This document shows positions 1 to 8,353 of a stretch of DNA of 21,093 bases, piece by piece. Position 1 is the stretch's first letter, and every line of letters starts with the position of its first letter. The notes under the pieces are model-generated. The model did not search any database. It was not told the origin of the DNA and saw nothing but the letters and a program-made list of their open reading frames with translations. Made by a program: the position numbers and the translations under genes. This DNA comes from Clostridia bacterium (GTDB lineage Bacteria; Bacillota_A; Clostridia; Christensenellales; Borkfalkiaceae): assembly GCA_017462505.1 (NCBI GenBank), contig JAFTQY010000023.1:1-21093 (forward strand), written 5' to 3'.

Positions 1-124
1 CGCGGTTTTCGTTTTCGCCCCGCCGCGCTTTCATGTACGAGCGCAACCGTTTCTTGCTTTCGATCAGCTCTTCCGCGTTTTGGGGCGGCTCGGTTTCCAC
101 AAACCGTAATCTATTCGTTGTCAT
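1..124 (-). CDS. Unidentified protein, N-terminal 41 residues only
   Basis: An open frame begins with ATG at 124 and runs off the window edge, so only about 41 residues are visible. The peptide starts MTTNRLRFVETEPPQNAEEL and is charged, with a lysine/arginine-rich stretch near residues 24-38 and no signal peptide or membrane segment. The start is supported by a GGAG motif 7 bases upstream, inside the end of alr. The frame overlaps the alr stop codon by 14 bases, a layout typical of translationally coupled genes in one operon. I do not recognise the family from this fragment. Confidence 0.6.
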   Translation of the reverse strand, partial: MTTNRLRFVETEPPQNAEELIESKKRLRSYMKARRGENENR

Positions 125-1169
125 ATACCATCTCCGCACGGCGAGTCGCCGCGCATAAAACCTCGTAGGGGATCGTACCCGTCGCGTTTGCCACCGCCGA
201 TGCGTCCGTCAGGATCGGAAAATACTTTCCGCGCGGTATGCGCCCCGCCTTGATACAAGCGTCCATACACAAATTATTCGCCTGCGTTTCCCCGCCGAGC
301 AGTCCGTTTTGCCGTTGCCGTAAAAACCCGTCCGCATAACCGTACCGACACACCGTCAATTCTTTCGGCTTTTCGCCGACAAAGGGTTCTTCGCCGTACC
401 CCGCGCCGCCGTAACGGTATTTTCGCGAAGTCGCCGCCGCGGCAAACACCGTCATCCCCCGTTCCAACGCGGGCAACGCCCCGCCGTTTAACGCCAAGCC
501 GTCGGGCAAATATCCGTACAGACCCAACCCGATACGTACCCCGTCGAATGCAAATTTTTTGCCCAGCAAAGCGCCGTAGGTTGCGGACAGGTGCGCTTTC
601 ACGGACGGAAAGTACCGCCTGCATACCCCCACCGCCTTAACAAACGCCGCGCGTTGGGTTTCCGCCGTCTGTTTCGTCCCGCCGTACAGGTGCGAATAAA
701 TCCCCGCTACCCTAACGTACGGGTTCGATCGCAAGCGTTTACACGCTTTGCCTAGCACAGACAGCTCCATGCCGTATCGGTTCATGCCCGTATTGACTTT
801 TAAATGTACGTTGACGGGCAGCCCGCGCGAGCGCGCAACGCCGTCGATCAATTTCGCCGTTATCCAGTCGGCAACCGTGAGCGAAAAGTCGTTCCAGCCG
901 CCGCACAGCACGTCTTGGGTCGTGATCGGGGGCGTGAGCACCAAAATTTCCTTGCCGCACGCCGCGCCGCGTATCTGCAAGCCCTCGTCTAAAATCGCCA
1001 CCGCAAAGGAATCCGCCACGCCGCTGAGCGCGTTGGTCACCTCTTCCGCGCCGTGCCCATAGGCGTTGGCTTTCACCACCGCGCAAAGCCCCGTACCCGC
1101 CAAAGCGCGAAACCGCTCCGCGTTCCGTCTGATATTCCCCAAATGTATCTTCGCCAAAACTTTCTGCAC
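111..1169 (-). CDS. alr: Alanine racemase
   Basis: PLP-dependent racemase (352 aa) that interconverts L- and D-alanine in the cytoplasm, supplying D-alanine for peptidoglycan. The PLP-lysine motif VVKANAYGHG is at residues 31-40 (K33). Other family signatures are VNTGMNRYG near 125-133, RIGLGLYG near 212-219, the second-site tyrosine region AGYGE near 256, and MD near 302. The protein is slightly shorter than the usual 370-390 aa. The start is GTG at 1169. In-frame stop codons lie directly upstream and the conserved N-terminal strand begins at residue 5, so no earlier start is possible. No Shine-Dalgarno is visible, and a TATAAT box ends only 5 bases before the GTG, so the mRNA may be leaderless or translated from read-through. 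The downstream unidentified gene overlaps its 3' end. Confidence 0.95.
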   Translation of the reverse strand: MQKVLAKIHLGNIRRNAERFRALAGTGLCAVVKANAYGHGAEEVTNALSGVADSFAVAILDEGLQIRGAACGKEILVLTPPITTQDVLCGGWNDFSLTVADWITAKLIDGVARSRGLPVNVHLKVNTGMNRYGMELSVLGKACKRLRSNPYVRVAGIYSHLYGGTKQTAETQRAAFVKAVGVCRRYFPSVKAHLSATYGALLGKKFAFDGVRIGLGLYGYLPDGLALNGGALPALERGMTVFAAAATSRKYRYGGAGYGEEPFVGEKPKELTVCRYGYADGFLRQRQNGLLGGETQANNLCMDACIKAGRIPRGKYFPILTDASAVANATGTIPYEVLCAATRRAEMVYDNE

Positions 1170-1174
1170 GGTTT

Positions 1175-1180
1175 ATTATA
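1175..1180 (-). promoter_or_regulatory. Possible -10 box for alr
   Basis: A perfect TATAAT on the minus strand ends 5 bases before the alr GTG. The hexamer 17 bases upstream (TCGCAA at 1198-1203) matches the -35 consensus at only three positions. If the box is used, transcription would start at or just inside the start codon. Confidence 0.35.
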
Positions 1181-1230
1181 TGCCGCGCACAGAATTTTTG
1201 CGACAATTTGAATGGTCAAGCCTTACGCTA

Positions 1231-1371
1231 CGAGCGACAACGCCGAAATGCGACGTTTATCAAAAGAGGGCTTGTCGTCGTTTTTCAGAAACGAGCAGAT
1301 CAAGGCGTCGCGAGGGCGCGTACAAGACGTACGTAACCGAGCGACAACGCCGAAATGCGACGTTTATCAAA
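1231..1371. repeat. Tandem repeat, 107-bp period, about 1.3 copies
   Basis: An exact 34-base sequence occurs at 1231-1264 and again at 1338-1371, with starts 107 bases apart. It contains CGCCGAAATGCGACGTTTAT. The bases just before each copy also resemble one another (GTCAAG..TTACG and GTACAAG..TACG), suggesting a longer, decayed repeat unit. It fills most of the gap between the zinc-ribbon gene and alr. No terminator, tRNA or known mobile-element end is visible inside it. It is probably one location of a dispersed intergenic repeat. Confidence 0.75.
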
Positions 1372-1378
1372 TACGACC

Positions 1379-2080
1379 TTATTTGCTGAAAAGGATTTTG
1401 TGACAGCTGTCACACTCTATCATATCCCCGCCCGTCAGCTTGTTACGCGCCGCCAGCGGCGGTTCCATACCGCACCACGAACAGCGCGTTCCGTTGATTT
1501 CGATAAACACGGGCACGTTCTTTTCCTTTCTCTTCGTTTGATATTTTTCCATCATCTCTGCGGGAACGTCCTTGGCAAGCACGGAAAGCTCCTTTTCGAT
1601 GGACTTCATCTCGCCGTCCTTTTCCGCCTTAACCGCCTTGTACTTTTCCGCCGCGTCCTTATACTGATTTTGCGCCGCAATAACCTGCTTTTTCAGCTTT
1701 TTGTATTCCGCGTCCGTTTCCTTGATGCTTGTCACCAAAGTCGCCAAATCCGCTTTAAACTTCTTCAACTGATCGACCTTCGTCTGCGCCTTTTTCTGAT
1801 AAAAGGAAATATCCGCGCCGCCCGTTACCAGCTCGTCCACGTTGTCAAAATACTGCAACGTTTCTTCCATCTGCTCGTAATTTTTGGTCAGCTCCGCCGC
1901 CTCCGCTTTCAAAGACGCCGCCTTTGCCTCCAACGCGTCCAGCTTTTCAGGCGCGCCTTCCAAGAACTTTTTGTACTTTACGTACTCTTTTCTCTCCTCG
2001 CACCCCGCCAGCTCACGCTCTAATTTATAGAGCTTCGCGTCGATTTCCTGATACTTCAAAATTGCCTGTAACTGTGCCAT
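1379..2080 (-). CDS. Coiled-coil protein with C-terminal C4 zinc ribbon (DUF164/CT398 type)
   Basis: A 233-aa protein. Residues 1 to about 190 are heptad-rich and strongly charged, predicting a long antiparallel coiled coil. The C-terminus has a four-cysteine zinc ribbon: C200 and C203 (CSWC), then C223 and C226 (CDSC). This is the architecture of the DUF164 zinc-ribbon family, whose biochemical role is poorly defined; nucleic-acid or protein binding is the usual guess. The frame is open for 18 more codons upstream, but the ATG at 2080 is preferred because GGGAG lies 9 bases before it and the family begins here. It follows nif3 by 20 bases and ends the dgt-dnaG-rpoD gene run, an association seen in other Clostridia. 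Confidence 0.88.
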   Translation of the reverse strand: MAQLQAILKYQEIDAKLYKLERELAGCEERKEYVKYKKFLEGAPEKLDALEAKAASLKAEAAELTKNYEQMEETLQYFDNVDELVTGGADISFYQKKAQTKVDQLKKFKADLATLVTSIKETDAEYKKLKKQVIAAQNQYKDAAEKYKAVKAEKDGEMKSIEKELSVLAKDVPAEMMEKYQTKRKEKNVPVFIEINGTRCSWCGMEPPLAARNKLTGGDMIECDSCHKILFSK

Positions 2081-2100
2081 AACTATATACTCCCTTTCTG

Positions 2101-2907
2101 TCAAAGCCACTCGTTTTCCGTGTGATAAACGCACGGAATTTTCAGTCTTTGACAGATTTTATTATAATATTTTTCAAAACCGTAATTTTCGGACGCGTAG
2201 TGCGTCAACACGATCACGCCCATACCCTTTTCCACCGCTAATTCCAGTAAATGATGCTTAAAATCGGCAGAAATAAACACGTCTGCGCCCGCTTTTGCGG
2301 CAAAGAGAATACTCTCTTCGTCCGCACCCGCGCCATAACAGCTCGCCGCACGTTTCACCGTTTTCCCGCCGCCGTAACAAAGTACGCGATCGGACGAAAA
2401 CTCTTTTTTCATATTTTCCGCAAGCTTTTGCACGGAAATCTCGGGCAGGTCGTACGCCTTGCCGTAACTCCCGCCGTCCACGGGGTGCATCACGCTTTGC
2501 GCGATCGGAAAGGTTTCCCCCGCCGCCAACGCCACGCCCTGCATCAAGCACTCGTCAATGCCGCCGTCCACCGTATCTAAATTCAAATGCATGGCGATCA
2601 CCGAGATCCCCGCCTTTAAACATTGCACGACCTTACTGCCCGTCAGGCGTTCATCGTCTATACGCACGTCGGAAATTTTACCATAGATCGCGGGGTGGTG
2701 ACAAATAATCAAATTCGCCCCGATCGCTTTCGCCCGCTCGATCGCCGCAAATGTCAGATCGAGCGTGAAGAGCACTCCCTTGATATCTTCCCCCGCGTCC
2801 ACGAGAATACCGCTGTTATCATACGCGTTATAGCGCGCGCAATATTCGTCGCTCAAACGCTTGGGCGCGATCTCGTCTGCGATTTTATAAATCTCACTTA
2901 ATTTCAC
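2101..2907 (-). CDS. Nif3-like dinuclear metal centre protein (YqfO family)
   Basis: A 268-aa member of the Nif3/YqfO family, hexameric proteins with a two-metal site. Some are annotated as GTP cyclohydrolase 1 type 2, but the physiological substrate is not settled. Metal-binding residues are visible: HH at 70-71 in ICHHPAIYG, H107 and D111 in MHLNLDTVDGG, and H236 with E240 in THYASE. SADFKHH near 213-219 is also characteristic. The length fits the short form without the inserted PII-like domain seen in the roughly 370-aa Bacillus type. It overlaps the end of trmK by 14 bases. The trmK-nif3 pairing downstream of rpoD is the classic Firmicutes arrangement. Confidence 0.92.
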   Translation of the reverse strand: MKLSEIYKIADEIAPKRLSDEYCARYNAYDNSGILVDAGEDIKGVLFTLDLTFAAIERAKAIGANLIICHHPAIYGKISDVRIDDERLTGSKVVQCLKAGISVIAMHLNLDTVDGGIDECLMQGVALAAGETFPIAQSVMHPVDGGSYGKAYDLPEISVQKLAENMKKEFSSDRVLCYGGGKTVKRAASCYGAGADEESILFAAKAGADVFISADFKHHLLELAVEKGMGVIVLTHYASENYGFEKYYNKICQRLKIPCVYHTENEWL

Positions 2908-3577
2908 CGTTTAATACTCCTTGTAACCGCCGCATGCGATTTTCGAGCTCTATGCGGCTTTCCGCTTGCAGGTTGGGTTGCGCCAAATATTTTTTCACGT
3001 TTGCAATCAGCTTTTCCGTCCGCTTGACAAACGCAGGGGGCATGGTCGCCAAATTTTCCTTGCCGAACTCAAATTCCCCGTCCGTGTACCCCTGCTTTTC
3101 GGCTTTTTCGCCTGCTCTGCCGCCCACCAAAACGTCGTAAAATTTTCCGTCCTCAAAGGTAAAATCCCGCTGAATATACCCGCCGTTTTCCACCAGATAC
3201 CGACGGAGCTTTTCCGTATCGTGCATCGGCTGAAAGACGAAACGCTTGGGGATAAACCCGTATTTTTCGTCCGATAAAATGGATACGATCTCGCTGCCGC
3301 CCATACCCGCGATCAATACCTCGTCCGTATCGTTCGGCACGCCCTTAAATCCGTCGCCAAGCACCGATACCGCCATACCGCCGCGGATATAGGGCGCAAG
3401 CAACCGTTCCGCCTTGGCAAGGCTGCCCTTGCTGATATCGGACAAAATTGCGCGCTTGCAAAGCCCGTTTTTCAACATGTATTCGCTGCAATAGCCGTGA
3501 TCGCACCCCACGTCGGCAAACGTTTCCGCCGCCGTAAGCAACGAACACAGCGTATCAATACGTTTTCCGTAGCCCAT
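2894..3577 (-). CDS. trmK: tRNA (adenine(22)-N(1))-methyltransferase
   Basis: A 227-aa SAM-dependent methyltransferase that makes m1A22 in the tRNA D-arm, cytoplasmic. The Rossmann glycine motif DVGCDHGY is at 22-29, an acidic SAM-ribose position is in SDIS near 46-49, and the family motif IAGMGG is at 89-94, followed by FQPMHD near 115-120. The C-terminal 60 residues are helical and charged, as in the TrmK coiled-coil domain. It starts 12 bases after rpoD and overlaps nif3 at its end, so it is part of the same transcript. The Shine-Dalgarno is weak, which suggests coupling to rpoD translation. Confidence 0.93.
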   Translation of the reverse strand: MGYGKRIDTLCSLLTAAETFADVGCDHGYCSEYMLKNGLCKRAILSDISKGSLAKAERLLAPYIRGGMAVSVLGDGFKGVPNDTDEVLIAGMGGSEIVSILSDEKYGFIPKRFVFQPMHDTEKLRRYLVENGGYIQRDFTFEDGKFYDVLVGGRAGEKAEKQGYTDGEFEFGKENLATMPPAFVKRTEKLIANVKKYLAQPNLQAESRIELENRMRRLQGVLNGEIK

Positions 3578-3589
3578 TACGCAAACCGA

Positions 3590-4645
3590 TCAATCCAAGA
3601 AATCTTTCAGCTTTTTACTGCGCGAGGGGTGACGGAGCTTTCTGAGCGCTTTCGCCTCGATCTGACGGATACGTTCACGGGTAACGTTGAACTCTCTGCC
3701 CACCTCTTCCAAGGTTCTGGGCTTGCCGTCGTCGATACCGTAGCGCAAACGGAGCACCTTTTCTTCACGGGGGGTCAGCGTATCCAACACGCCCAAAAGC
3801 TGTTCTTTGAGCATCGTGAACGCCACCGAATCGCTGGGCGTCGTCGTCTTTTCGTCCTCGATAAAATCGCCCAAATGGCTGTCCTCTTCCTCGCCGATCG
3901 GCGTTTCCAAGGAAACGGGGTCTTGCGCGATCTTTTGAATTTCGCGTACGCGGTCTTCGGTCACGCCCATTTTTTCCGCGATTTCCGCAGGGGTCGGCTC
4001 GCGCCCGAATTCCTGCAACAACACGCGTTGCACCCTCGTCAACTTATTGATCGTTTCCACCATGTGCACGGGGATACGGATCGTACGCGCTTGGTCTGCG
4101 ATCGCACGCGTGATCGATTGACGAATCCACCACGTTGCGTAGGTCGAAAATTTGAAACCCTTTTGATAATCGAATTTCTCCACCGCTTTCATAAGCCCGA
4201 GGTTACCCTCTTGAATCAGGTCAAGGAAGAGCATACCCCGCCCCACGTAACGTTTTGCAATGGAAACGACCAAACGAAGGTTCGCCTCCGAAAGGCGTTT
4301 TTTCGCCGCCGCGTCGTTTTCCGCCATACGCTTTGCAAGCTCCACTTCCTCGTCCGCGGAAAGCAACGGCACACGCCCGATGTCTTTGAGATACATCTTC
4401 ACAGGGTCGTCCAAACCGATATCGGAAAGCGCCTGTTCAAACAGCTCTCTATCCCTCTGTTCTTCGTCAACGAGCTGAATGCCCGCGTCGCTAAGCGCCT
4501 TGGAAACCGAATCCATCTGTTCTGCGTCCATGTCGTATTTTTCCATGATATCGCAAAACGCGTTGTTGGAAATACAGCCTTTTTTGCCGTAATCCTTGAT
4601 AATGCCCTCGACCAGCTCGTTCAATTTTTGCTCGGATACGTTCAT
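3590..4645 (-). CDS. rpoD: Primary sigma factor (sigma-70/SigA)
   Basis: A 351-aa housekeeping sigma factor that directs RNA polymerase to -35/-10 promoters. In order: a variable N-terminus (1-78); region 1.2 (about 80-112, with [16 protein letters not shown]); region 2 (about 118-190), including [14 protein letters not shown] for -10 recognition and melting; region 3 (about 195-270); and region 4 (about 285-350) with the -35-binding helix-turn-helix in [20 protein letters not shown]. It is a little shorter than Bacillus SigA and lacks a long acidic region 1.1. The start has GGAGG 8 bases upstream. It lies 81 bases after dnaG, as in the macromolecular synthesis operon. The TTGACA/TATAAT-like promoters seen elsewhere in the window fit this factor. 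Confidence 0.97.
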   Translation of the reverse strand: MNVSEQKLNELVEGIIKDYGKKGCISNNAFCDIMEKYDMDAEQMDSVSKALSDAGIQLVDEEQRDRELFEQALSDIGLDDPVKMYLKDIGRVPLLSADEEVELAKRMAENDAAAKKRLSEANLRLVVSIAKRYVGRGMLFLDLIQEGNLGLMKAVEKFDYQKGFKFSTYATWWIRQSITRAIADQARTIRIPVHMVETINKLTRVQRVLLQEFGREPTPAEIAEKMGVTEDRVREIQKIAQDPVSLETPIGEEEDSHLGDFIEDEKTTTPSDSVAFTMLKEQLLGVLDTLTPREEKVLRLRYGIDDGKPRTLEEVGREFNVTRERIRQIEAKALRKLRHPSRSKKLKDFLD

Positions 4646-4726
4646 CTTTTTATCCTCCGTTTATACCGAAATACTTTTGTTTTATTTTTCATGTTTTTTG
4701 CCGTTTTTGCTCGGCTGTTCTATTTT

Positions 4727-6532
4727 TTAACTCTTTTTAATGCGGTTGCGTTTTTGTATCAGCTCGCCCAGCTTTTTCGCGATCTCTCTGCGGTCGCTCT
4801 CCTCGGTGGCTTTCGCGTATTCCGCGTTGCATTTCGCCACTTCCTCTTCCACCGCCTCCAAACGCAAGGTCTTTACGCTGTCGGTGAAAAACCGCTCGGC
4901 TACCTCGCCCGAAAGTTTGTCCCCGTAATTCAAATCGAGAATCGCGTTAAATTCGGGACAGTTCTCGTCCAAAAGCTCAAACAGCTCGCTCGGCCGCACC
5001 CGTTCCCCTTTCTTTTCGCACTCGGCGATATAATTCGCGATCACGATATGCGTTTCGTCGTGTAGGGGCAGCTCGGTTACGGTCAACCCTTTTGCGTACG
5101 GCGCAGAGAACAGCTTTGCCGCCAAAATAAACCGTAACGCCTTTTGCTTTTTATCCGACCCCGACGCCACCTCGGAAATCTTTTCCTGCAAGGGCACGTC
5201 CTCCGCTTGCGCAGGCTCGGTCTTTACGTTTTGCAGATCCCGCTCCAACGCGTGATAGGTGATACCCGTTTTGTCGCGGAGCTTTTTCAAAAGCTCTTCA
5301 CGCACGCTTTCGCTCTCCGCCTCTTTGACGATTTTGAGCGCCGCCGCCACGTATTTACGCTTGTCCTCTGTACGGCTCAAATCGTAATTCCGCTCTAAGG
5401 CGTGCAGACGGTAATCGATAACGGGCATTGCCTCGTCCAGACATTTTTGGTATGCCTCGGCGCTTTGGCGTACGACCTCGTCGGGGTCTTTCCCGTCGGG
5501 AATGGGCACTACGCGCACGTCCAAGCCCGCCTCTTTTAGGATATCCAAGCTACGCACGTCCGCCTTTTGCCCTGCAAAATCCCCGTCGTAGCTGATCAGG
5601 ATCTTATCAGTGTATCTTTTCGCCAGCCGCGCCTGATCCTTGGTAAGCGCCGTACCCATGGTGGCAACGACGTTTGTAAAGCCCGCCTGATAGAGGGTGA
5701 TCGCGTCCATTTGCCCCTCGACGAAGATTACCTCTTCGATCGGCTTTTCCCGTTTGAGCTTTTTTAAAAGATTGACGTTGTACAAGGTCTTGCTCTTGTC
5801 GTAGAGCATTGTACCCGACGTATTTTTGTATTTGCCGAATTTTACCTTTTCCAGTTTTCTGCCGCTGAACGCCACCACCTCGTCAAAGGCGTTGATAATC
5901 GGGAAAACCAAGCGTTCCCCCTGCGCGTCGTACAACCGCCCCTTTTCGTTGGCGGAGATCACGCCGCTATCCAACAGATCCTCGCGGTGATAGCCCTTTT
6001 TAAACAGATACTCGGGCAAGGAATTGTAATCGAGCGACGCGCCCAGCCCGAACTTTTTCACCGTCGTCGGGGACAGCCCGCGCCCTGCGATATATTGCAA
6101 ATATTTATCCGCGCGCTCGTCGCCGCTGTACAAATTGTTCAGATAGAACCGCGCCGTGTCCCGCAAGATTTTTACCAGAACGTCACGCTTTTTGCGTTTT
6201 TTCGCCGCCTCTTCGGTGTCGTAATCCCCCTCGGGCACGGTCATTTTCGCCCGCGCGGCAAGGATACGTACCGCACCGATAAAATCCGTGCTTTCGATCT
6301 CCTGCACAAAGCGCACCACGTCGCCCGATACGCCGCAACCGAAACAGTGGTAAAACTGTTCCCCCTCGTTGACGGCAAACGACGGCGTTTTTTCGTGATG
6401 GAACGGACAGCACGCCCAGTAATTTCCGCCCTTTCGATCGAGCGCGACGTAGCTACGTAACACTTCGACGATATCGTTTTTCTGTTTTAGCATTCGCATA
6501 AATTCGGCGTCTAATCCTTTTGCGTTACTCAC
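4727..6532 (-). CDS. dnaG: DNA primase
   Basis: A 601-aa primase that makes RNA primers at the replication fork with the replicative helicase. The N-terminal CHC2 zinc finger uses C42, H45, C63 and C66 (CPFHHEKTPSF ... YHCFGCG). The catalytic TOPRIM domain has the acidic VEGQMDA motif (E272) and SYDGDFAG (D316, D318). The remaining C-terminal region would contact the helicase. The start is GTG at 6532, not the longer upstream frame: AGGAGGT lies 5 bases before it, the GTGA overlaps the dgt stop codon by 4 bases, and the length is then normal. Translation is probably coupled to dgt. rpoD follows. Confidence 0.96.
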   Translation of the reverse strand: MSNAKGLDAEFMRMLKQKNDIVEVLRSYVALDRKGGNYWACCPFHHEKTPSFAVNEGEQFYHCFGCGVSGDVVRFVQEIESTDFIGAVRILAARAKMTVPEGDYDTEEAAKKRKKRDVLVKILRDTARFYLNNLYSGDERADKYLQYIAGRGLSPTTVKKFGLGASLDYNSLPEYLFKKGYHREDLLDSGVISANEKGRLYDAQGERLVFPIINAFDEVVAFSGRKLEKVKFGKYKNTSGTMLYDKSKTLYNVNLLKKLKREKPIEEVIFVEGQMDAITLYQAGFTNVVATMGTALTKDQARLAKRYTDKILISYDGDFAGQKADVRSLDILKEAGLDVRVVPIPDGKDPDEVVRQSAEAYQKCLDEAMPVIDYRLHALERNYDLSRTEDKRKYVAAALKIVKEAESESVREELLKKLRDKTGITYHALERDLQNVKTEPAQAEDVPLQEKISEVASGSDKKQKALRFILAAKLFSAPYAKGLTVTELPLHDETHIVIANYIAECEKKGERVRPSELFELLDENCPEFNAILDLNYGDKLSGEVAERFFTDSVKTLRLEAVEEEVAKCNAEYAKATEESDRREIAKKLGELIQKRNRIKKS

Positions 6533-7566
6533 GTCACACCTCCTATCGAAAACGTTGCGGGAATAAACAAGCTCTCGAATACGCTGATCGCGTACCGATC
6601 GGTCATGCCCGATAAATAGTCGCAAACCACGGTTTCCTTTTCGTCGCGGTCTAAAAGCTGTAAATACGGCTGCGGCAGTTTGTCTGCGTGCGCCATGAAA
6701 TATTCAAACAACTGCGTGAGCATACGTTCCGAGCGTTCCTGTATCGATTTGTTGGCGAGCTCGTACACCCTTTCAAACATAAACGAGCGCAGACGGTTGG
6801 TCGCCTGCATGATCTCGTCCGACATTTTGACGTACGGCTTGCCCAGCGAGGTTTTGTAAATGTCCGCAATCGCCGTATTGATACGCGTTTTCGTCGCGTT
6901 GCCAAGGAGCGCTACCGCGTCCTTGGGCAGATCCTCCGCCTTTAAAATCCCCGCCCTGATCGCGTCCTCGATATCGTGATTGATGTACGCGATACGGTCG
7001 GCAAGGGATACCGCCTCCCCTTCCAGCGTAGACGGCTTGCCCGAGCTCTTGTGGTTGAGAATACCGTCGCGGACCTCCTGCGTAAGGTTCAAGCCCCTAC
7101 CGTTCTTTTCGATCACGTCCACCACGCGCAGAGATTGTTCGTTGTGTAAAAACCCGCGCAAGGAAAGCTTTGCCAGCACCCTTTCGCCCACGTGCCCAAA
7201 GGGGGTATGCCCCAGATCGTGACCGAGCGCGATCGCCTCCGCCAAGTCCTCGTTTAAAGACAGAGAACGGGCGATAGAACGGGCGATCTGCGACACGTCG
7301 AGCGTGTGCGTCAAGCGGGTAATGTAATGATCCCCCTCGGGGGCGAAAAAGACCTGCGTTTTGTTTTTCAAGCGCTTGAACGAGTTACTGTAAATGATAC
7401 GGTCTCTATCGCGCTGAAAATCGGTACGGAAACCGCAACGCGTTTCTTCGCGGGCTCTTCCCAGCGTGTCCGCAGAACGCTTTGCATACGGCGACAAAAA
7501 CAATTCTTCCTGTGCGCAAACGCGCTCTCTTACGCAAGAATATTCTTTTTCGTTCTGTTCGTTCAT
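6529..7566 (-). CDS. dgt: dGTPase-like HD-domain dNTP triphosphohydrolase
   Basis: A 345-aa HD-superfamily enzyme of the dGTPase family that hydrolyses dNTPs to nucleoside and tripolyphosphate, affecting dNTP pools. Metal ligands are H87 (LTHTLDVSQIAR), H116 and D117 (ALGHDLGHTPFGH) and D190 (LADRIAYINHD). HNEQSLR near 141-147 is another family motif. The ATG at 7566 is chosen because GGGGG lies 8 bases upstream; the frame stays open for 30 more codons, but those are encoded by a palindromic repeat element and are not family-like. The stop overlaps the dnaG start. Placement ahead of dnaG suggests co-expression with replication genes. The true substrate among dNTPs cannot be read from sequence. 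Confidence 0.93.
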   Translation of the reverse strand: MNEQNEKEYSCVRERVCAQEELFLSPYAKRSADTLGRAREETRCGFRTDFQRDRDRIIYSNSFKRLKNKTQVFFAPEGDHYITRLTHTLDVSQIARSIARSLSLNEDLAEAIALGHDLGHTPFGHVGERVLAKLSLRGFLHNEQSLRVVDVIEKNGRGLNLTQEVRDGILNHKSSGKPSTLEGEAVSLADRIAYINHDIEDAIRAGILKAEDLPKDAVALLGNATKTRINTAIADIYKTSLGKPYVKMSDEIMQATNRLRSFMFERVYELANKSIQERSERMLTQLFEYFMAHADKLPQPYLQLLDRDEKETVVCDYLSGMTDRYAISVFESLFIPATFSIGGVT

Positions 7567-7611
7567 AGCGTTTTCCCCCTTTGTTTTATCGTTATTATTT
7601 ATGGCTGTTTT

Positions 7612-7649
7612 GTCATTGCGAGAGCGCGCAAACGCTCGCGGCAATCCCC
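7612..7649. repeat. Palindromic dispersed repeat (GTCATTGCGAG...GGCAATCCC type)
   Basis: This 38-base element begins GTCATTGCGAG and ends CGGCAATCCCC, with imperfectly complementary arms (ATTGCGAGAGCG against CGCTCGCGGCAAT). The pattern matches a repeat end-sequence seen in many unrelated bacterial genomes, where it is read through as peptides like RGLPRAFARSRNDK. It lies in the leader of dgt, upstream of its ribosome-binding site. Confidence 0.65.
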
Positions 7650-7772
7650 TTATCATTTATACCCAAAAATATATTATTATAATAATATATTCGACAAAAC
7701 TTTTCCATTTCCTTTTTTTTAGCGAAATTTTTTTTAATTTTTTATAAAATCGTGAAAAAAAGAAAATTCCTA

Positions 7773-7816
7773 AAACAAAATACAACCGCCTATCCTTTAT
7801 TGAGATAGACGGTTGT
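7773..7816 (-). terminator. Rho-independent terminator of the zinc-ribbon membrane gene
   Basis: On the minus strand, ACAACCGTCTATC pairs with GATAGGCGGTTGT (13-bp stem, one mismatch, 9-base loop). A T-rich tract ATTTTGTTTT follows. It lies 28 bases past the stop codon of the 147-aa gene. Confidence 0.8.
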
Positions 7817-7843
7817 CAAGTATTATAAAAATCAAATATTATT

Positions 7844-8287
7844 TTAACAGAGTTCTTTTTCAAGTTGCGTCATCAGGTTTTTAATACCAATTATGTCTGG
7901 TTCTTGATTTTCAAAAAGCACCTTAGGCAAAGTACGTTTCACCTTATTGACAACTGAATCGTATATATCTCCAAGCGTTTGCGAATACGTACAATCGCTA
8001 TTGTACAGAGTATATTCTTTCATAAAATCCTTGCTCTTACCACACTTAGGACAAACTATACTAAAATAAATGTAACAATAATAGCGCACGTAGCGACGTT
8101 CACTCCCCGTTTCCACTTTCCAATGCAAATCACTTACCTTCACTCGAACGTCATTAAACGATAATTCTGTTTTACATGATTTACATTTACACGCACCGTA
8201 GTGCATTTTGATTTTACTAATGCCATAAATTATGAACCCTAATAAAAGAACCAACGGTGCCAATATTAAAACTACTCCACCAACCAT
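7844..8287 (-). CDS. Small membrane-anchored zinc-ribbon protein, unknown function
   Basis: A 147-aa protein not assigned to a named family. Residues 3-23 form one hydrophobic membrane segment with no cleavage site. A soluble part follows, with cysteines C33, C35, C38 (CKCKSCK) and C79, C82 (CPKCGK), a likely zinc ribbon with a 40-residue insert. The C-terminal half is charged and probably helical. The start is supported by AAGGAG 8 bases upstream. The gene has its own near-consensus promoter overlapped by an inverted repeat and its own terminator. It is divergent from a small HTH gene. Its base composition is clearly more AT-rich than the flanking dgt and acyltransferase genes, suggesting acquired DNA. 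I would not assign a function. Confidence 0.8.
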   Translation of the reverse strand: MVGGVVLILAPLVLLLGFIIYGISKIKMHYGACKCKSCKTELSFNDVRVKVSDLHWKVETGSERRYVRYYCYIYFSIVCPKCGKSKDFMKEYTLYNSDCTYSQTLGDIYDSVVNKVKRTLPKVLFENQEPDIIGIKNLMTQLEKELC

Positions 8288-8316
8288 ACAAATTTCTCCT
8301 TTGTTTTAAGCCGCTT

Positions 8317-8353
8317 GGGCTATATATAAACTATATTGTATCATATATAGCCC
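8317..8353. promoter_or_regulatory. Inverted-repeat operator candidate between divergent genes
   Basis: Perfect 11-base arms GGGCTATATAT (8317-8327) and ATATATAGCCC (8343-8353) are separated by 15 bases. The right arm lies inside the -35/-10 spacer of the minus-strand promoter and the left arm covers its predicted start point. A protein bound here would block that promoter. The obvious candidate is the HTH protein encoded 61 bases away. Confidence 0.65.

Noticed and set aside
1231..1371. Integron attC or riboswitch in the alr leader
   Set aside because: No paired R/L core sites and no known riboswitch pattern could be seen; the direct repetition fits a dispersed repeat better.
3497..5065. 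Long plus-strand open frame of 522 codons
   Set aside because: It is antisense to trmK, rpoD and dnaG, which are unmistakable. The peptide is arginine/phenylalanine-rich without motifs, as expected for a shadow frame in this composition.
6533..6625. Longer dnaG beginning at 6625
   Set aside because: The extra residues lie inside the end of dgt, are not primase-like, and the GTG at 6532 has an excellent ribosome-binding site.
7567..7656. N-terminal extension of dgt by 30 residues
   Set aside because: The extension is encoded by a palindromic repeat, and a strong ribosome-binding site supports the ATG at 7566.
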